DNA of 64,000 nucleotides from JBCCDY01 sp039030555. Its GTDB lineage: Bacteria > Bacteroidota > Bacteroidia > Cytophagales > Cyclobacteriaceae. The notes beneath the pieces are model-generated. The model was given only the letters and a program-made list of their open reading frames with translations, was not told the DNA's origin and made no database searches. Shown piece after piece: positions 15,685-24,334 of this stretch. Position 1 is the stretch's first letter, and the number at the start of each line of letters is the position of its first letter. A program made the translations under genes and the position numbers. The DNA is taken from contig JBCCDY010000006.1 of the NCBI GenBank assembly GCA_039030555.1, positions 1 to 64,000 of the forward strand, given 5' to 3'.

Positions 15685-16608
15685 TTATTCAATAGGAATA
15701 CAGAAGTCGACAATACACTTCTTTTCAGGGTGATCATTAAAGTTATTGTGATAGATCTCAAAAGGGTTTCGATCTGCTTTTTTGTACCCTTGTTCGTTCA
15801 TCCAGATGAATAAGCCGCTCCATGCTTTTTCAAATTCACTCAAACCAATCTCATAATTTCCGACTATAAATTTACCAGCTTCCAGACTCATCAATCCTAC
15901 CTCTCCACTTACCCCTATCGGTTCTTTTAAGGTAATACAAGCACTCATTCTAATTTTATCGGGATCGGTGATCTTAAAACTATCGTGGTAAACAGTGACC
16001 ATTTTCGTACTCGGATTATCGAAAAGATTATTCGGAGTAGCCCATTGCATCAGTCTCTGGTATGCCTCAGTTATCACTGTATGCCCAATACTGCTTACGT
16101 AAGCTAATTCCTGCCCTGGCATTTCTTTAATTTCAATTTTTGCATTCATGTCAATCCAGTTTTTAAGATTATTGATGTTGCAAATGTATTTTTCAAAAAG
16201 CTGGTCAACTTGTCCATTCTTGCTATCTCTTTTACCGATCTTGCTAAATCGGTCAGGTATATGTTTTCTGAAATCTGAAGGACTTACTCCATAGAATTTC
16301 TTGAATACCCTGCTAAAAGAGGAATTGCTGCTAAATCCATATTGAAGTGATAACTCTGAAATACTAACTTCCGGTCGGTGCATCAGTATAGAAGCCGCCT
16401 TCTCTATCCTTCTCCTATTGATGTAAATATTCAATGGTTCATTTGCTATTATCCGGAAAATCCGGTGAAAATGAAAGGGAGAGTAATGGGCAACCTCCGC
16501 TACCTGTTCAAGATTCAACTCCGAATCTAGATTATCGTCGATAAATCGAAACACCTTATTAATTCGTTCTATGTAAACCTCACCTATCCTGTCTTTTTCA
16601 GAATTCAT
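15685..16608 (-). CDS. AraC-family regulator with GyrI-like effector domain
   Basis: A 307-residue cytoplasmic regulator. Residues about 12-115 are two AraC helix-turn-helix units (LEQVAEVAHYSPFHFHRIFR; ISELSLQYGFSSNSSFSRVF) and about 150-305 form a GyrI-like/SOUL effector-binding domain (IKEMPGQELAYVSSIGHT ... NEQGYKKADRNPFEIYHNN). This order (DNA-binding first, ligand domain last) is that of the Rob/SoxS-like multidrug sensors. The neighbouring hydrolase on the same strand might be a target. The 93 bp before the hydrolase hold nothing evident. Confidence 0.85.
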   Translation of the reverse strand: MNSEKDRIGEVYIERINKVFRFIDDNLDSELNLEQVAEVAHYSPFHFHRIFRIIANEPLNIYINRRRIEKAASILMHRPEVSISELSLQYGFSSNSSFSRVFKKFYGVSPSDFRKHIPDRFSKIGKRDSKNGQVDQLFEKYICNINNLKNWIDMNAKIEIKEMPGQELAYVSSIGHTVITEAYQRLMQWATPNNLFDNPSTKMVTVYHDSFKITDPDKIRMSACITLKEPIGVSGEVGLMSLEAGKFIVGNYEIGLSEFEKAWSGLFIWMNEQGYKKADRNPFEIYHNNFNDHPEKKCIVDFCIPIE

Positions 16609-16741
16609 TTTACTATTCCGGATATGTATTTCTGTAGATTGATTGGATTTAATTTAGCACACAAGTAATCATCAATTCTCCGTTTGCCATATTTTTAATT
16701 TATATGAGTTCAATATAACCGACGCTAAAACCTATTCTCAA

Positions 16742-16885
16742 GCGTCATTACGGTCCCGCTTCGGGATTGTTCTTAAATTTTAAAAAGAAGAATAAAAATG
16801 TCCGTAATCTCATTAAAGTTGTTTGAGATTCCCGATAAATAATGGCCTATGAAAAAATAAGGCCATTATTTTCGAGAATGACGGC
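16742..16885. repeat. Palindromic intergenic repeat, about 144 bp
   Basis: The outer ends GCGTCATTA (16742-16750) and AATGACGGC (16877-16885) are inverted copies. Inside are nested inversions, including the perfect 11-bp stem AAATAATGGCC (16837-16847) / GGCCATTATTT (16861-16871), and CCGTAATCTC against GAGAATGACGG. It resembles the decayed dispersed CGTCATTGCGAG-type repeats seen in many Bacteroidota. It fills most of the 434-bp gap between the AraC and TetR genes. Confidence 0.5.
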
Positions 16886-16996
16886 ATATTTTATGTCGAA
16901 CCCAGGTTAATTTAATAAAGCACACTGATATTCCTGGAAAGATAAATAAACAAAGCCTTTCACAATTTTTTTTCACTTTAAATGAAACATTATATT

Positions 16997-17014
16997 TTAC
17001 CGAACGTTTGGTAA
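16997..17014. promoter_or_regulatory. TetR operator 1 (upstream of tetR)
   Basis: An 18-bp near-perfect palindrome, TTACCGAACGTTTGGTAA, 28 bp before the tetR start. The core is repeated upstream of the next gene (17626-17643). The TTTG inside it (17007-17010) can serve as the -33 box for TACATTTG at 17031-17038 (spacer 20), so binding would block the promoter and give autorepression. Confidence 0.7.
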
Positions 17015-17038
17015 TATTATAATCATTATTTACATTTG
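17007..17038 (+). promoter_or_regulatory. Promoter of the TetR-family gene
   Basis: TTTG (17007-17010), 20-bp spacer, TACATTTG (17031-17038), matching the Bacteroidota consensus. The predicted start site falls at about 17043, the ATG itself, so the transcript could be leaderless or nearly so. Confidence 0.5.
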
Positions 17039-17042
17039 TTTC

Positions 17043-17606
17043 ATGAGACCTCAAAAAGTTCCAGATATTGATATTCTAACAGGCTTAACCCAGGTATTCC
17101 GATCCAAGGGTTACGAAGGGGCGACTTTAGCCGACTTAGCTGAGGCAACAGGTCTTCAAAAAGCCAGTTTATACCATAGATTCCCTGCTGGTAAAGAAGA
17201 AATGGCAATAGCCGTACTGAACCATCTTGATAAATGGGTAGAAGAAAACGTTTTCAAAGCACTGAAAGACGAGAGCAACTTACCCGAGGTCCGGTTGAAA
17301 AATGGAATAGATCAGATCAGAACATTATATGGTCGCGGTAAAGAGGTTTGTATTTTCAGGGCTTTATCAATGGAAGCCGGCTTGGAGCTGTTCGAAGAAC
17401 AAATTAAAAACGGCATGAAAGAATGGATATCAACATTTGAAAAAATTGGTGTAGCATCACAAATGTCTCCTACCGACTCGCAAAAAAATGCCTTGGCAAC
17501 ACTAATTCAAATTCAGGGAAGTCTTATTGTAGCCAGAGGCTTAAACGATATAAGCATTTTTGAAAACACTTTAAAGAGTATCGAAAATAGATATATAGGA
17601 AAGTAA
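17043..17606 (+). CDS. TetR/AcrR-family repressor
   Basis: A 187-residue repressor. The N-terminal helix-turn-helix (FRSKGYEGATLADLAEATG followed by QKASLYHRFPAGKEEM) is standard for the family, and the remaining helices form a ligand-binding domain with no recognisable specificity. Two copies of the palindrome ACCGAACGTTYGGT flank the gene: one over its own promoter and one between it and the following codirectional operon. It probably represses both itself and the SnoaL-like, VOC and hydrolase genes, and is released by a small organic compound; that is inference from operator placement. Confidence 0.88.
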   Translation: MRPQKVPDIDILTGLTQVFRSKGYEGATLADLAEATGLQKASLYHRFPAGKEEMAIAVLNHLDKWVEENVFKALKDESNLPEVRLKNGIDQIRTLYGRGKEVCIFRALSMEAGLELFEEQIKNGMKEWISTFEKIGVASQMSPTDSQKNALATLIQIQGSLIVARGLNDISIFENTLKSIENRYIGK

Positions 17607-17625
17607 AAAAATTTATCTTTTAAAT

Positions 17626-17643
17626 AAACCGAACGTTCGGTAA
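17626..17643. promoter_or_regulatory. TetR operator 2 (upstream of the detoxification operon)
   Basis: The perfect 14-bp palindrome ACCGAACGTTCGGT (17628-17641) within AA...AA flanks, 14-16 bp before the ATG at 17657. It matches operator 1 except for one base, tying the downstream genes to the TetR repressor. Confidence 0.7.
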
Positions 17644-17656
17644 TAAATCTAAAATC

Positions 17657-18064
17657 ATGAAAAAACATCCATTACCTCCTTTTAATCTGGAAACTGCAAA
17701 ACAAAAAGTTCAAATGGCAGAAGATGCCTGGAACAGTAAAGATCCTGTTAAAATATCTCAAGCGTACACCATAGATACAGAATGGCGCAATCGAAACCAG
17801 TTTATCAACGGGCGCGATGAGGTACAAGCATTCCTTCAGAATAAATGGGGAAAAGAGCTGGATTATAAGCTAAAAAAAGACCTATGGGCATTTCAGGATA
17901 ACCGAATTGCTGTACGGTTTGAATATGAATACCGAAACGAAAGTGGACAATGGTTTAGAGCTTACGGAAACGAGAATTGGGAATTCGACGAAAACGGATT
18001 AATGCAGAAGCGTTTCGCGAGTATCAATGACTTAGAAATAACAGAATCGGAAAGAAAACTATAA
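17657..18064 (+). CDS. SnoaL/NTF2-like protein (DUF1348)
   Basis: A 135-residue protein of the NTF2-like fold. The pattern PPFNLETAKQKVQMAEDAWNS, DTEWRNRNQFINGRDEVQAFL and the closing WEFDENGLMQKRFASIND is that of DUF1348, a family annotated as nuclear transport factor 2-like and often found beside hydrolases and TetR regulators. Function is not established; the cone-shaped pocket may bind or isomerise small molecules. It starts just after operator 2 and is the first gene of a three-gene operon (18-bp gap to the VOC gene). Confidence 0.85.
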   Translation: MKKHPLPPFNLETAKQKVQMAEDAWNSKDPVKISQAYTIDTEWRNRNQFINGRDEVQAFLQNKWGKELDYKLKKDLWAFQDNRIAVRFEYEYRNESGQWFRAYGNENWEFDENGLMQKRFASINDLEITESERKL

Positions 18065-18081
18065 ACACATTAACTCAAATC

Positions 18082-18441
18082 ATGAAAATAAAAGAAATAG
18101 TTGCCGCAATACCCATGGTTGATGTGGCAAGAGCCGTAGAGTTTTACAAAAACATTCTCGAATTGAGGGTAGAAACCTTAAGTGCTAATATGGATATGTA
18201 CTGGGTAACTTCTGGAGAAAGTAAGTTTCTATTGTACAAGAAAGGTGAAGCCAGCAAAGCCGAACATACCGCAATGAGTTTCACCGTAGAAAACATCAAA
18301 GAATCTGTCCTTAAATTGGAAGAAAACGGCGTCAAATTCTATCAGTCCAATAACACCAAAATATTCGACTTAGATGGAAGTCTTTCCGCCTGGTTTCAAG
18401 ACTCTGAAGGAAATAATCTTGAAATAAGTCAGAGACCGTAA
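18082..18441 (+). CDS. VOC-superfamily (glyoxalase/dioxygenase-like) protein
   Basis: A 119-residue protein with two beta-alpha-beta-beta-beta modules. VAAIPMVDVARAVEFYKNIL opens the first, and SAWFQDSEGNNLEISQ closes the second, with the usual terminal Glu as metal ligand candidate. Such proteins include glyoxalase I, dioxygenases and bleomycin-binding proteins. Substrate unknown. It sits 18 bp after the DUF1348 gene and 48 bp before an alpha/beta hydrolase in the TetR-controlled operon, which points to turnover of a toxic organic compound. Confidence 0.82.
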   Translation: MKIKEIVAAIPMVDVARAVEFYKNILELRVETLSANMDMYWVTSGESKFLLYKKGEASKAEHTAMSFTVENIKESVLKLEENGVKFYQSNNTKIFDLDGSLSAWFQDSEGNNLEISQRP

Positions 18442-18488
18442 TAATTATACATTTTAAAAAAAATTTAAAAACTACCAATACAACTATT

Positions 18489-19352
18489 ATGAAACAAGTT
18501 AAGTATCAATCACTAGAAGTAAACGGTTTAAACATCGCATACCGTGAAGCAGGAGACTCAAAAAAGCCAACTATTTTATTATTACACGGCTTTCCGTCTT
18601 CCTCGCATCAGTATAGAAAAGTACTAAGTCAACTTTCTGACGAATTTCACTTGATAGCACCAGATTACCCTGGGTTCGGGAATAGTGATTTTCCATCGGC
18701 CGATGACTACGAATATACCTTTGATAACATTGCCGTAACTATTAATGCCTTTCTTGAACTTAAAGGAATTAGTTCTTATGCCATGATGATCCAGGATTAC
18801 GGAGCTCCTGTCGGGTTTAGGCTCGCCACCGCACACCCGGAAAGAGTTACCGGGTTCATTATCCAAAATGGAAATGCATACGAAGAAGGCCTGGGAGAAG
18901 CATGGGCTGGAATTAAAGATCTTTGGGCCAATAGGAACAAAGAAACGGAAGATGCGCTCCGACCCGCTTTTTCTCTCGATGCCCTTAAATGGCACTACAC
19001 CCACGGAACCAGGGATATCGAAAACGTAAACCCGGATACCTGGCATTTAGACTTCTACAGATTATCCCGCCCTAATTCTTTCGAGGTACAAATCGATTTG
19101 ATTTATGATTACCGGAACAACGTAAAATTGTACCCAAAATGGCAGCAATACCTCCGAGATCACCAACCTCCTGTATTAATCGTTTGGGGTAAAAACGATG
19201 CTTACTTTCCAGAAAGTGGAGCGGCAGCTTTCAAAAAAGATGTCAAAAACATTGACTATAACATTTACGATACCGGACATTTTGCCTTAGAAGAAGATGG
19301 TGAAGAAATCATCGGAAAAATGAGAGGTTTCATGAACAAAATATCTGAATAG
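18489..19352 (+). CDS. Alpha/beta hydrolase, haloalkane dehalogenase/epoxide hydrolase type
   Basis: A 287-residue cytosolic hydrolase. The oxyanion loop is LLHGFPSSSHQYR, and the nucleophile elbow reads MMIQDYGAPVG, with Asp in the nucleophile position as in haloalkane dehalogenases and soluble epoxide hydrolases. The acid is probably in WGKNDAYFP and the His in YDTGHFALEED. It is the last gene of the TetR-regulated operon. An Asp nucleophile favours dehalogenation or epoxide opening over ester cleavage, but the substrate cannot be read from sequence. Confidence 0.85.
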   Translation: MKQVKYQSLEVNGLNIAYREAGDSKKPTILLLHGFPSSSHQYRKVLSQLSDEFHLIAPDYPGFGNSDFPSADDYEYTFDNIAVTINAFLELKGISSYAMMIQDYGAPVGFRLATAHPERVTGFIIQNGNAYEEGLGEAWAGIKDLWANRNKETEDALRPAFSLDALKWHYTHGTRDIENVNPDTWHLDFYRLSRPNSFEVQIDLIYDYRNNVKLYPKWQQYLRDHQPPVLIVWGKNDAYFPESGAAAFKKDVKNIDYNIYDTGHFALEEDGEEIIGKMRGFMNKISE

Positions 19353-19379
19353 CAGATCGCAAAGCGTTATAAAAACGAT

Positions 19380-19407
19380 AGCGGTTCTTGTGCAAACTTG
19401 AGCCGCT
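19380..19407 (+). terminator. Terminator after the TetR-regulated operon
   Basis: Stem AGCGGTTC / GAGCCGCT (one G-T pair) with a 12-nt loop, followed by TTTTGTGTTT. It lies 28 bp after the hydrolase stop. The remaining bases to 19629 show nothing recognisable. Confidence 0.6.
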
Positions 19408-19629
19408 TTTGTGTTTATCCAAGTATGTAATTCTTCCCGTTTAAACTGGTTATTCTATCTCAAAAATTTGAGTGCGTGTTAAGATTAGAGAAGAGATCGG
19501 TAGATCGCAAATCATTACGTCTTTTCCCATAACGTAGCTTTCACAATTAACATCCATCACATAGAAGATTGATAACTCCTTTATTTACTCGCTCCAGATA
19601 TATCCATCTTACCTTAATCCCCTTAAATT

Positions 19630-20379
19630 TCATTCTAATATCTCCACAACATATTTGTGCAAATCGATTAGGTCAGATTTGGTTTTCAAGTAACGGTCAA
19701 TGCTCTGATCACCCATATTTTGTATTCTGTAAGTCGGCAAATATTCTTTGAAGTTTAAGTAAACAAAACTATCTACAATTCGCTCCTTAAGAGGATGAGG
19801 CACGTCATAATTAACAACTATAGACTCTTCTATTCCAATATGCACGATCTCGTGAATTATGGTATTAGCCGGATTGGGATACTGCTTGAATTTCCCGTCA
19901 GGCGTAGTAAAAATCAATATTGAACCTTCCTCAGCATTATAGCTTCCACCAGGCCCATATAGGGTTAGGTTGACTTTATAAACCTCGAATTTCTTAAAAT
20001 CCCAATCGAGTCTCTGTGCATCGATATCATTAATCATCTTATTGATCAGCGAAAGCTGTTCAGATACTTTTTCATAACCTTTTTGATAATCCAGTTTGTT
20101 ATAAACGCTATCTCTCATATATACCTTTAGATATTCGTAGTCCTTATCAGAAGTTTTAGTCTCTCTCACTTTGTTTTTCAAAGATTCGATGAAATCACCT
20201 TCTGGTAGGTTTACCTGGTAATCGTACTCTTCAAAGAAATCAATATCCTGAATGGTTCTCCAGACATACTCTGCTTCAACATCAGACGTAGGAATATTTA
20301 CCCGGACTCTATTTTGCCCGAAAATATTTTTTGAGATCAGAAGTAGGAACAGTGATAGCTTAATGATCCTTTTAATCAT
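19630..20379 (-). CDS. Secreted protein with HExxH motif, putative metalloprotease
   Basis: A 249-residue protein with a signal peptide (MIKRIIKLSLFLLLISKNIFGQ). The motif TIIHEIVHIGIEE at about residue 170 contains HEIVH, the zinc-binding pattern of gluzincin/metzincin proteases, with possible third ligands downstream (EYLPTY region or Glu in GIEESIV). The N-terminal part is acidic and helical. I do not recognise a named family. It is 37 bp downstream of a DUF1287 gene on the same strand, so the two secreted proteins may be co-expressed. Confidence 0.65.
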   Translation of the reverse strand: MIKRIIKLSLFLLLISKNIFGQNRVRVNIPTSDVEAEYVWRTIQDIDFFEEYDYQVNLPEGDFIESLKNKVRETKTSDKDYEYLKVYMRDSVYNKLDYQKGYEKVSEQLSLINKMINDIDAQRLDWDFKKFEVYKVNLTLYGPGGSYNAEEGSILIFTTPDGKFKQYPNPANTIIHEIVHIGIEESIVVNYDVPHPLKERIVDSFVYLNFKEYLPTYRIQNMGDQSIDRYLKTKSDLIDLHKYVVEILE

Positions 20380-20416
20380 ATTAAGTCAGTGTATCTTATC
20401 AAATTTCAATATCCAC

Positions 20417-21013
20417 TTAATTATCCGAATTCCCTGAATAACTATAATGCCCGATGATCTTATAATCGAAAAGTATATCTTCCATAACCTGTCCTCTACC
20501 AATATTATGAACAATCATATTTCGCTTGCCGTCTCTTGATTTTTTATCTACAACAATTCCTATATGGATTATAGCTCCTCCCAAATTCCAACAAACAATA
20601 TCCCCCACTCTATAATCCTCTGCTTTTGTAGATTTAGCTTTCTCTTCTCCATGCCTCGAAAAGAACATCATTAGATTAGGAACACGCCTGTGATCGATGT
20701 TACGATCGGTTGACTGTAGTCCCCAATTCTTCGGATATAATTTGAAGTTTTCTTTCATATCCTCATGAACTTCTTTCTGAAGATCAATACCCAATTTCCG
20801 ATACGCCCTGATCACTACGTCTGTACATACACCTTTACCTTTTGGTACATCACCGTTTGGATAGGATATTGAAAAATAACTGGGATCGTAGACCACTTTC
20901 TCTTCCGTAAGCTGGATAGCTGCATCCGATAGTTTTGAGGGAAATGTATCCTGAGCTGATAAGGTAAATTGAAAGACGAAAATTGTAGCAAGGAATATCA
21001 TAGAATTTCTCAT
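20417..21013 (-). CDS. DUF1287 secreted protein
   Basis: A 198-residue exported protein with a signal peptide ending LSAQ. The region GVCTDVVIRAYRKLGIDLQ, HEDM, and later GDIVCWNLGGAIIHIGIVVD is characteristic of DUF1287, an NlpC/P60-like fold where Cys (in GVCTDV) and His (IIHIGIV) would be the catalytic pair. It may therefore be a cell-wall amidase or peptidase. Full length for the family. It precedes the HExxH protein at 19630 on the same strand. Confidence 0.85.
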   Translation of the reverse strand: MRNSMIFLATIFVFQFTLSAQDTFPSKLSDAAIQLTEEKVVYDPSYFSISYPNGDVPKGKGVCTDVVIRAYRKLGIDLQKEVHEDMKENFKLYPKNWGLQSTDRNIDHRRVPNLMMFFSRHGEEKAKSTKAEDYRVGDIVCWNLGGAIIHIGIVVDKKSRDGKRNMIVHNIGRGQVMEDILFDYKIIGHYSYSGNSDN

Positions 21014-21051
21014 GTGCTTAAAACAAAGTTATGTAACCATTAGTCTTATCG

Positions 21052-21468
21052 TCACTTACGATCTTTAACGGGAATAACCAATTTAAGTCCTGACCAAACC
21101 TCATTAACAGCACAGACCTTTACATCAACAAGTCCGTTCTCAAAAGCATGTTTGCGAACTACATCTTCAGTGACATCGGTAGGAACTTTAGAGGCTTTCT
21201 TAGGCCAACTGATCCATATCATTCCATTTTGCTCTAATTCAGATTTTAAAGCAGGTAGCTTTGTTTCTAATTCCAATTCTTCTTTTGTGAAAAAATGAAT
21301 CAGGTTTTTTAAAACTGAAGAAGTATCTTCTTCTTCAACCTGATCAGGAAAGTCTATAAAAAGATCATAGTAATATTCAGGAGGGTTTACAAGTTTAATT
21401 TTGAACCCTTCTTTGACCCCAAGCTTTTTGGCTAAAGGAGTACCGGAATAACCACTTGGTGAAGCCAT
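21052..21468 (-). CDS. DUF3052 family protein
   Basis: A 138-residue soluble protein. It opens with GYSGTPLAKKLGVKEGFK, continues with IHFFTKEELELETKLPALK and MIWISWPKKASKV, and ends in LVDVKVCAVNEVWSGLKLVI, the full DUF3052 pattern. The family has no proven function. It lies 39 bp before the DUF1287 gene on the same strand; the link is probably only positional. Confidence 0.85.
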   Translation of the reverse strand: MASPSGYSGTPLAKKLGVKEGFKIKLVNPPEYYYDLFIDFPDQVEEEDTSSVLKNLIHFFTKEELELETKLPALKSELEQNGMIWISWPKKASKVPTDVTEDVVRKHAFENGLVDVKVCAVNEVWSGLKLVIPVKDRK

Positions 21469-21595
21469 ATCTTAAACTAAAAAGTGGTGGGATATTTTTA
21501 ATCTTTCCACTACAATTAAAATTTTCTGGATCATTATTTCATGCAAGACGATTTATGAAGTCAACGTATTTCACTCTTAAAGCCCATATTTCTTT

Positions 21596-22678
21596 TCAAA
21601 AATCCAAGGTTAGCTGATAACCGCTTTTGTTTTCCTCCTTAATGAAGTTGGAAATTCCCACCCCAAGTAATCGAATCCCTTGCGCTTGCATTAGTGATTC
21701 ATGAAACAGCTCCTTTGCGATCTTGCTCAACTCTTCTTGGTGTAGAATGGGGTTATCAGTAGTCCTGCTTCTTGTGATTTGGTTGAAATCAGCATATTTC
21801 ACTTTAATAGTAATGGTTTTACCAACTTCCCTTCCCCTTTCATATCGTTTAAATGTCTCTTTTGAAATACGCTCCAGTATCTCGTGTACTTCCAATATCT
21901 CTTTTATATCCTGATCGAATGTATTTTCCGCACTTATGGATTTTCGTTCCCGATTGGGTTCAACCACCCTATGGTCAATGGCTCTACAAATGTTGTAAAA
22001 ATACTTTCCTGATTTCCCGAATCGCCTGATCATCTCATCTAAATCGAGCTTTCTAAGGTCTGATCCCAGGAAAATACCGAGATGGTTCATCCTTTCAGCA
22101 GTCTTTTTTCCAATGCCGTGAAATTTCTGAACAGGAAGCTTAGCAACAAATTCCTCGGAGTCTTTAGGCAAAATGGTATACAAACCATCAGGCTTGTCCA
22201 TATCGGAAGCGATTTTCGCTAAGAACTTATTGAACGATATACCCGCCGATGCAATTAGATTCAATTCATCTTTAACCCTTTTCTTAATCTCCTGCGCGAT
22301 TAATGTAGCTGATGGAAGTCCAATTTTATTCTCAGTTACATCGAGATAAGCCTCATCCAGTGAAAGAGGCTCGACAAGATCGGTATAGTCTCTAAAAATA
22401 GCTCTGATCTTCTGGGAAACAGCTTTGTATTGATCGAAGCGAGGTTTTATAAAAATGAGATCAGGACAAAGCCTTGCGGCTGTCACGGAGGGCATGGCTG
22501 ATTTCACCCCGAATTTCCTGGCCTCGTAACTGGCTGCAGCAACCACTCCTCGTTCACGACTTCCACCCACAGCAATAGGTTTCCCTTTAAGTTCAGGCTT
22601 ATCCCTTTGCTCAACAGATGCATAGAAAGCATCCATATCGATGTGAATTATTTTCCTAACTGGCGAAGTCTGCTCCAT
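21596..22678 (-). CDS. dinB: DNA polymerase IV (Y-family)
   Basis: A 360-residue translesion polymerase. The active-site segments HIDMDAFYASVEQRD and PLSLDEAYLDVT carry the catalytic Asp/Glu residues; the little-finger domain follows. The C-terminal YQLTLDF is a beta-clamp-binding motif, so the protein is complete. It bypasses damaged bases and is usually part of the stress response. No LexA box was recognised upstream. It is divergent from the aminotransferase gene at 22759 across an 80-bp gap. Confidence 0.95.
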   Translation of the reverse strand: MEQTSPVRKIIHIDMDAFYASVEQRDKPELKGKPIAVGGSRERGVVAAASYEARKFGVKSAMPSVTAARLCPDLIFIKPRFDQYKAVSQKIRAIFRDYTDLVEPLSLDEAYLDVTENKIGLPSATLIAQEIKKRVKDELNLIASAGISFNKFLAKIASDMDKPDGLYTILPKDSEEFVAKLPVQKFHGIGKKTAERMNHLGIFLGSDLRKLDLDEMIRRFGKSGKYFYNICRAIDHRVVEPNRERKSISAENTFDQDIKEILEVHEILERISKETFKRYERGREVGKTITIKVKYADFNQITRSRTTDNPILHQEELSKIAKELFHESLMQAQGIRLLGVGISNFIKEENKSGYQLTLDF

Positions 22679-22758
22679 GAAGTTTTCAAGTCCCTCAAAT
22701 TTAATGTACTTGAAATTTAATATTTCGTAAATTCATTCCTCCAACATAGAATAAGATC

Positions 22759-23871
22759 ATGACAAACAGAAGGGAATGGATCAAGCAATCAATGGTTACT
22801 GCACTGGGCATTTCTATTGCACCGCTAGGATTTAGTAAAAACGCTTCCCAGCTTCATTTTAATGGTGATCCTCTGGGTAAATATGCCCGATTGAACTACA
22901 ACGAAAATCCCTACGGCCCTTCTCCAAAAGCCAGGGAAGCGATGTCAAAATCATTTGATCTGGGTGGCCGATATGCCTTTCAATATTATGAACCTTTAGT
23001 AGATCAGATTCTTGATAAAGAACGTATAAAAGAAGACAATTTGGTATTAGGAGCGGGTTCGAGCGAAGTGCTTCGCATGGCAGCTCACGCATACGGTCAT
23101 GGCGGTGGAGAGATTTTAACTTGTACGCCCACTTATGGGGCTTTAAGTTTTTACGGCGAAAATATTGGAGCTAAAACCAAAAACCTTCCTCTGACCGATT
23201 CACTGGATTTTGACCTTGATGCACTCAAGCAATCCATTACTCCCTCTACTCGTTTGATCTATGTTTGCAATCCAAACAATCCTACGGGGAAGATCATTTC
23301 TAAAGATAAAGTGCAAGCCTTCTGCAAGGCTGTCCCAAAAGATATTGTAGTTATTGTCGATGAGGCTTATTTTGAATACGTGGATCATGAGAATTATGCC
23401 TCGATGAAACCGTTGATCGGAGAGCAGGATAATATTCTAATCATAAGAACTTTTTCGAAAATATTCGGGCTCGCTGGCATGCGGATGGGATATGGAATGG
23501 GTAGTCCTGAGGTGATTGAAAAACTTAAGAAGTACAGTACCCGAGGTTCAGTTAACGTACTAGCCGTGCAGGCTGCCCTGGCAAGTTATACTGATGAGGA
23601 GTATATTGAAAAAAGCAGGATCAGTAATAAAGAAGCTAAGTCATTTTTATATGATTTTCTGAAGAGTAGAAATATCAAATACTATCCTTCTGAAACAAAT
23701 TTTGCCATGTTCAAAATAGACCGTGAAGTCGGGAAGTTTGGTGAGCTGATGAAAAAACAGGAAGTCCTGGTAGGCCGTCCGTTCCCTCCATATACAGATT
23801 GGTGCAGACTGAGTATTGGAACCATGGATGAAATGAAACGATTTATCATCGCTTTTGAGAAAGTAAATTGA
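22759..23871 (+). CDS. HisC-like PLP aminotransferase with Tat-like leader
   Basis: A 370-residue fold-type I aminotransferase. The PLP lysine lies in RTFSKIFGLAGMRMG, and the Asn and Asp/Tyr ligands in CNPNNPTG and VDEAYFEY, as in histidinol-phosphate aminotransferases. The N-terminus (NRREWIKQSMVTALGISIAPLGFSK) resembles a twin-arginine signal, so the enzyme may be exported. Genuine HisC is cytosolic, so this is more likely a related periplasmic aminotransferase. The next gene starts within its stop codon region (23868), so the two are coupled. Confidence 0.8.
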   Translation: MTNRREWIKQSMVTALGISIAPLGFSKNASQLHFNGDPLGKYARLNYNENPYGPSPKAREAMSKSFDLGGRYAFQYYEPLVDQILDKERIKEDNLVLGAGSSEVLRMAAHAYGHGGGEILTCTPTYGALSFYGENIGAKTKNLPLTDSLDFDLDALKQSITPSTRLIYVCNPNNPTGKIISKDKVQAFCKAVPKDIVVIVDEAYFEYVDHENYASMKPLIGEQDNILIIRTFSKIFGLAGMRMGYGMGSPEVIEKLKKYSTRGSVNVLAVQAALASYTDEEYIEKSRISNKEAKSFLYDFLKSRNIKYYPSETNFAMFKIDREVGKFGELMKKQEVLVGRPFPPYTDWCRLSIGTMDEMKRFIIAFEKVN

Positions 23872-24233
23872 TTGAATTTAAAGCCGTACCGACCTTCAGA
23901 ATTCTAGATTATAAAACTGCAATTACCTTTTATGTTGATTTTCTGGGTTTTTCTATTGATTGGGAACACCGATTTGAGCCTTCGGATCCCGTTTATATGC
24001 AAATATCCAATGACGGCCTTATGCTTCATTTAAGCGAAAATGAGCGGTTCAAAACGGGCAATATTTCCTTTGTGGAATCTAAAGGAATACAGGCATTTAG
24101 AGATAAAATTATTAGTCGAAACCCGGAAAATTCGTTATCGGAAATTCAAAAGACCGACTGGGGGACAATCCAGTTAGAAATAGAAGACCCTTTTGGAAAT
24201 CTTCTTAGATTTAATGAAAAATCCAACTCTTAG
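23868..24233 (+). CDS. VOC-superfamily protein, bleomycin-resistance type
   Basis: A 121-residue protein with the VOC pattern: VPTFRILDYKTAITFYVDFLGF, LMLHLSENER, and the ending DWGTIQLEIEDPFGNLLRF, typical of the glyoxalase/bleomycin-binding subfamily. I take TTG at 23868 as the start, overlapping the stop of the aminotransferase (TTGA), because no ATG lies near and the family's first beta strand begins at once. Function probably binding or detoxification of a small molecule; unproven. Confidence 0.75.
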   Translation: MIEFKAVPTFRILDYKTAITFYVDFLGFSIDWEHRFEPSDPVYMQISNDGLMLHLSENERFKTGNISFVESKGIQAFRDKIISRNPENSLSEIQKTDWGTIQLEIEDPFGNLLRFNEKSNS

Positions 24234-24334
24234 GGTAGCAAGATGTCGTTCCATTTTCATGGATCTTATACCTGAATTATAAGATTAGCATTTAGGTGTT
24301 TTACACTATCGCGGAATAGTTTAGCTTAGCTAAG

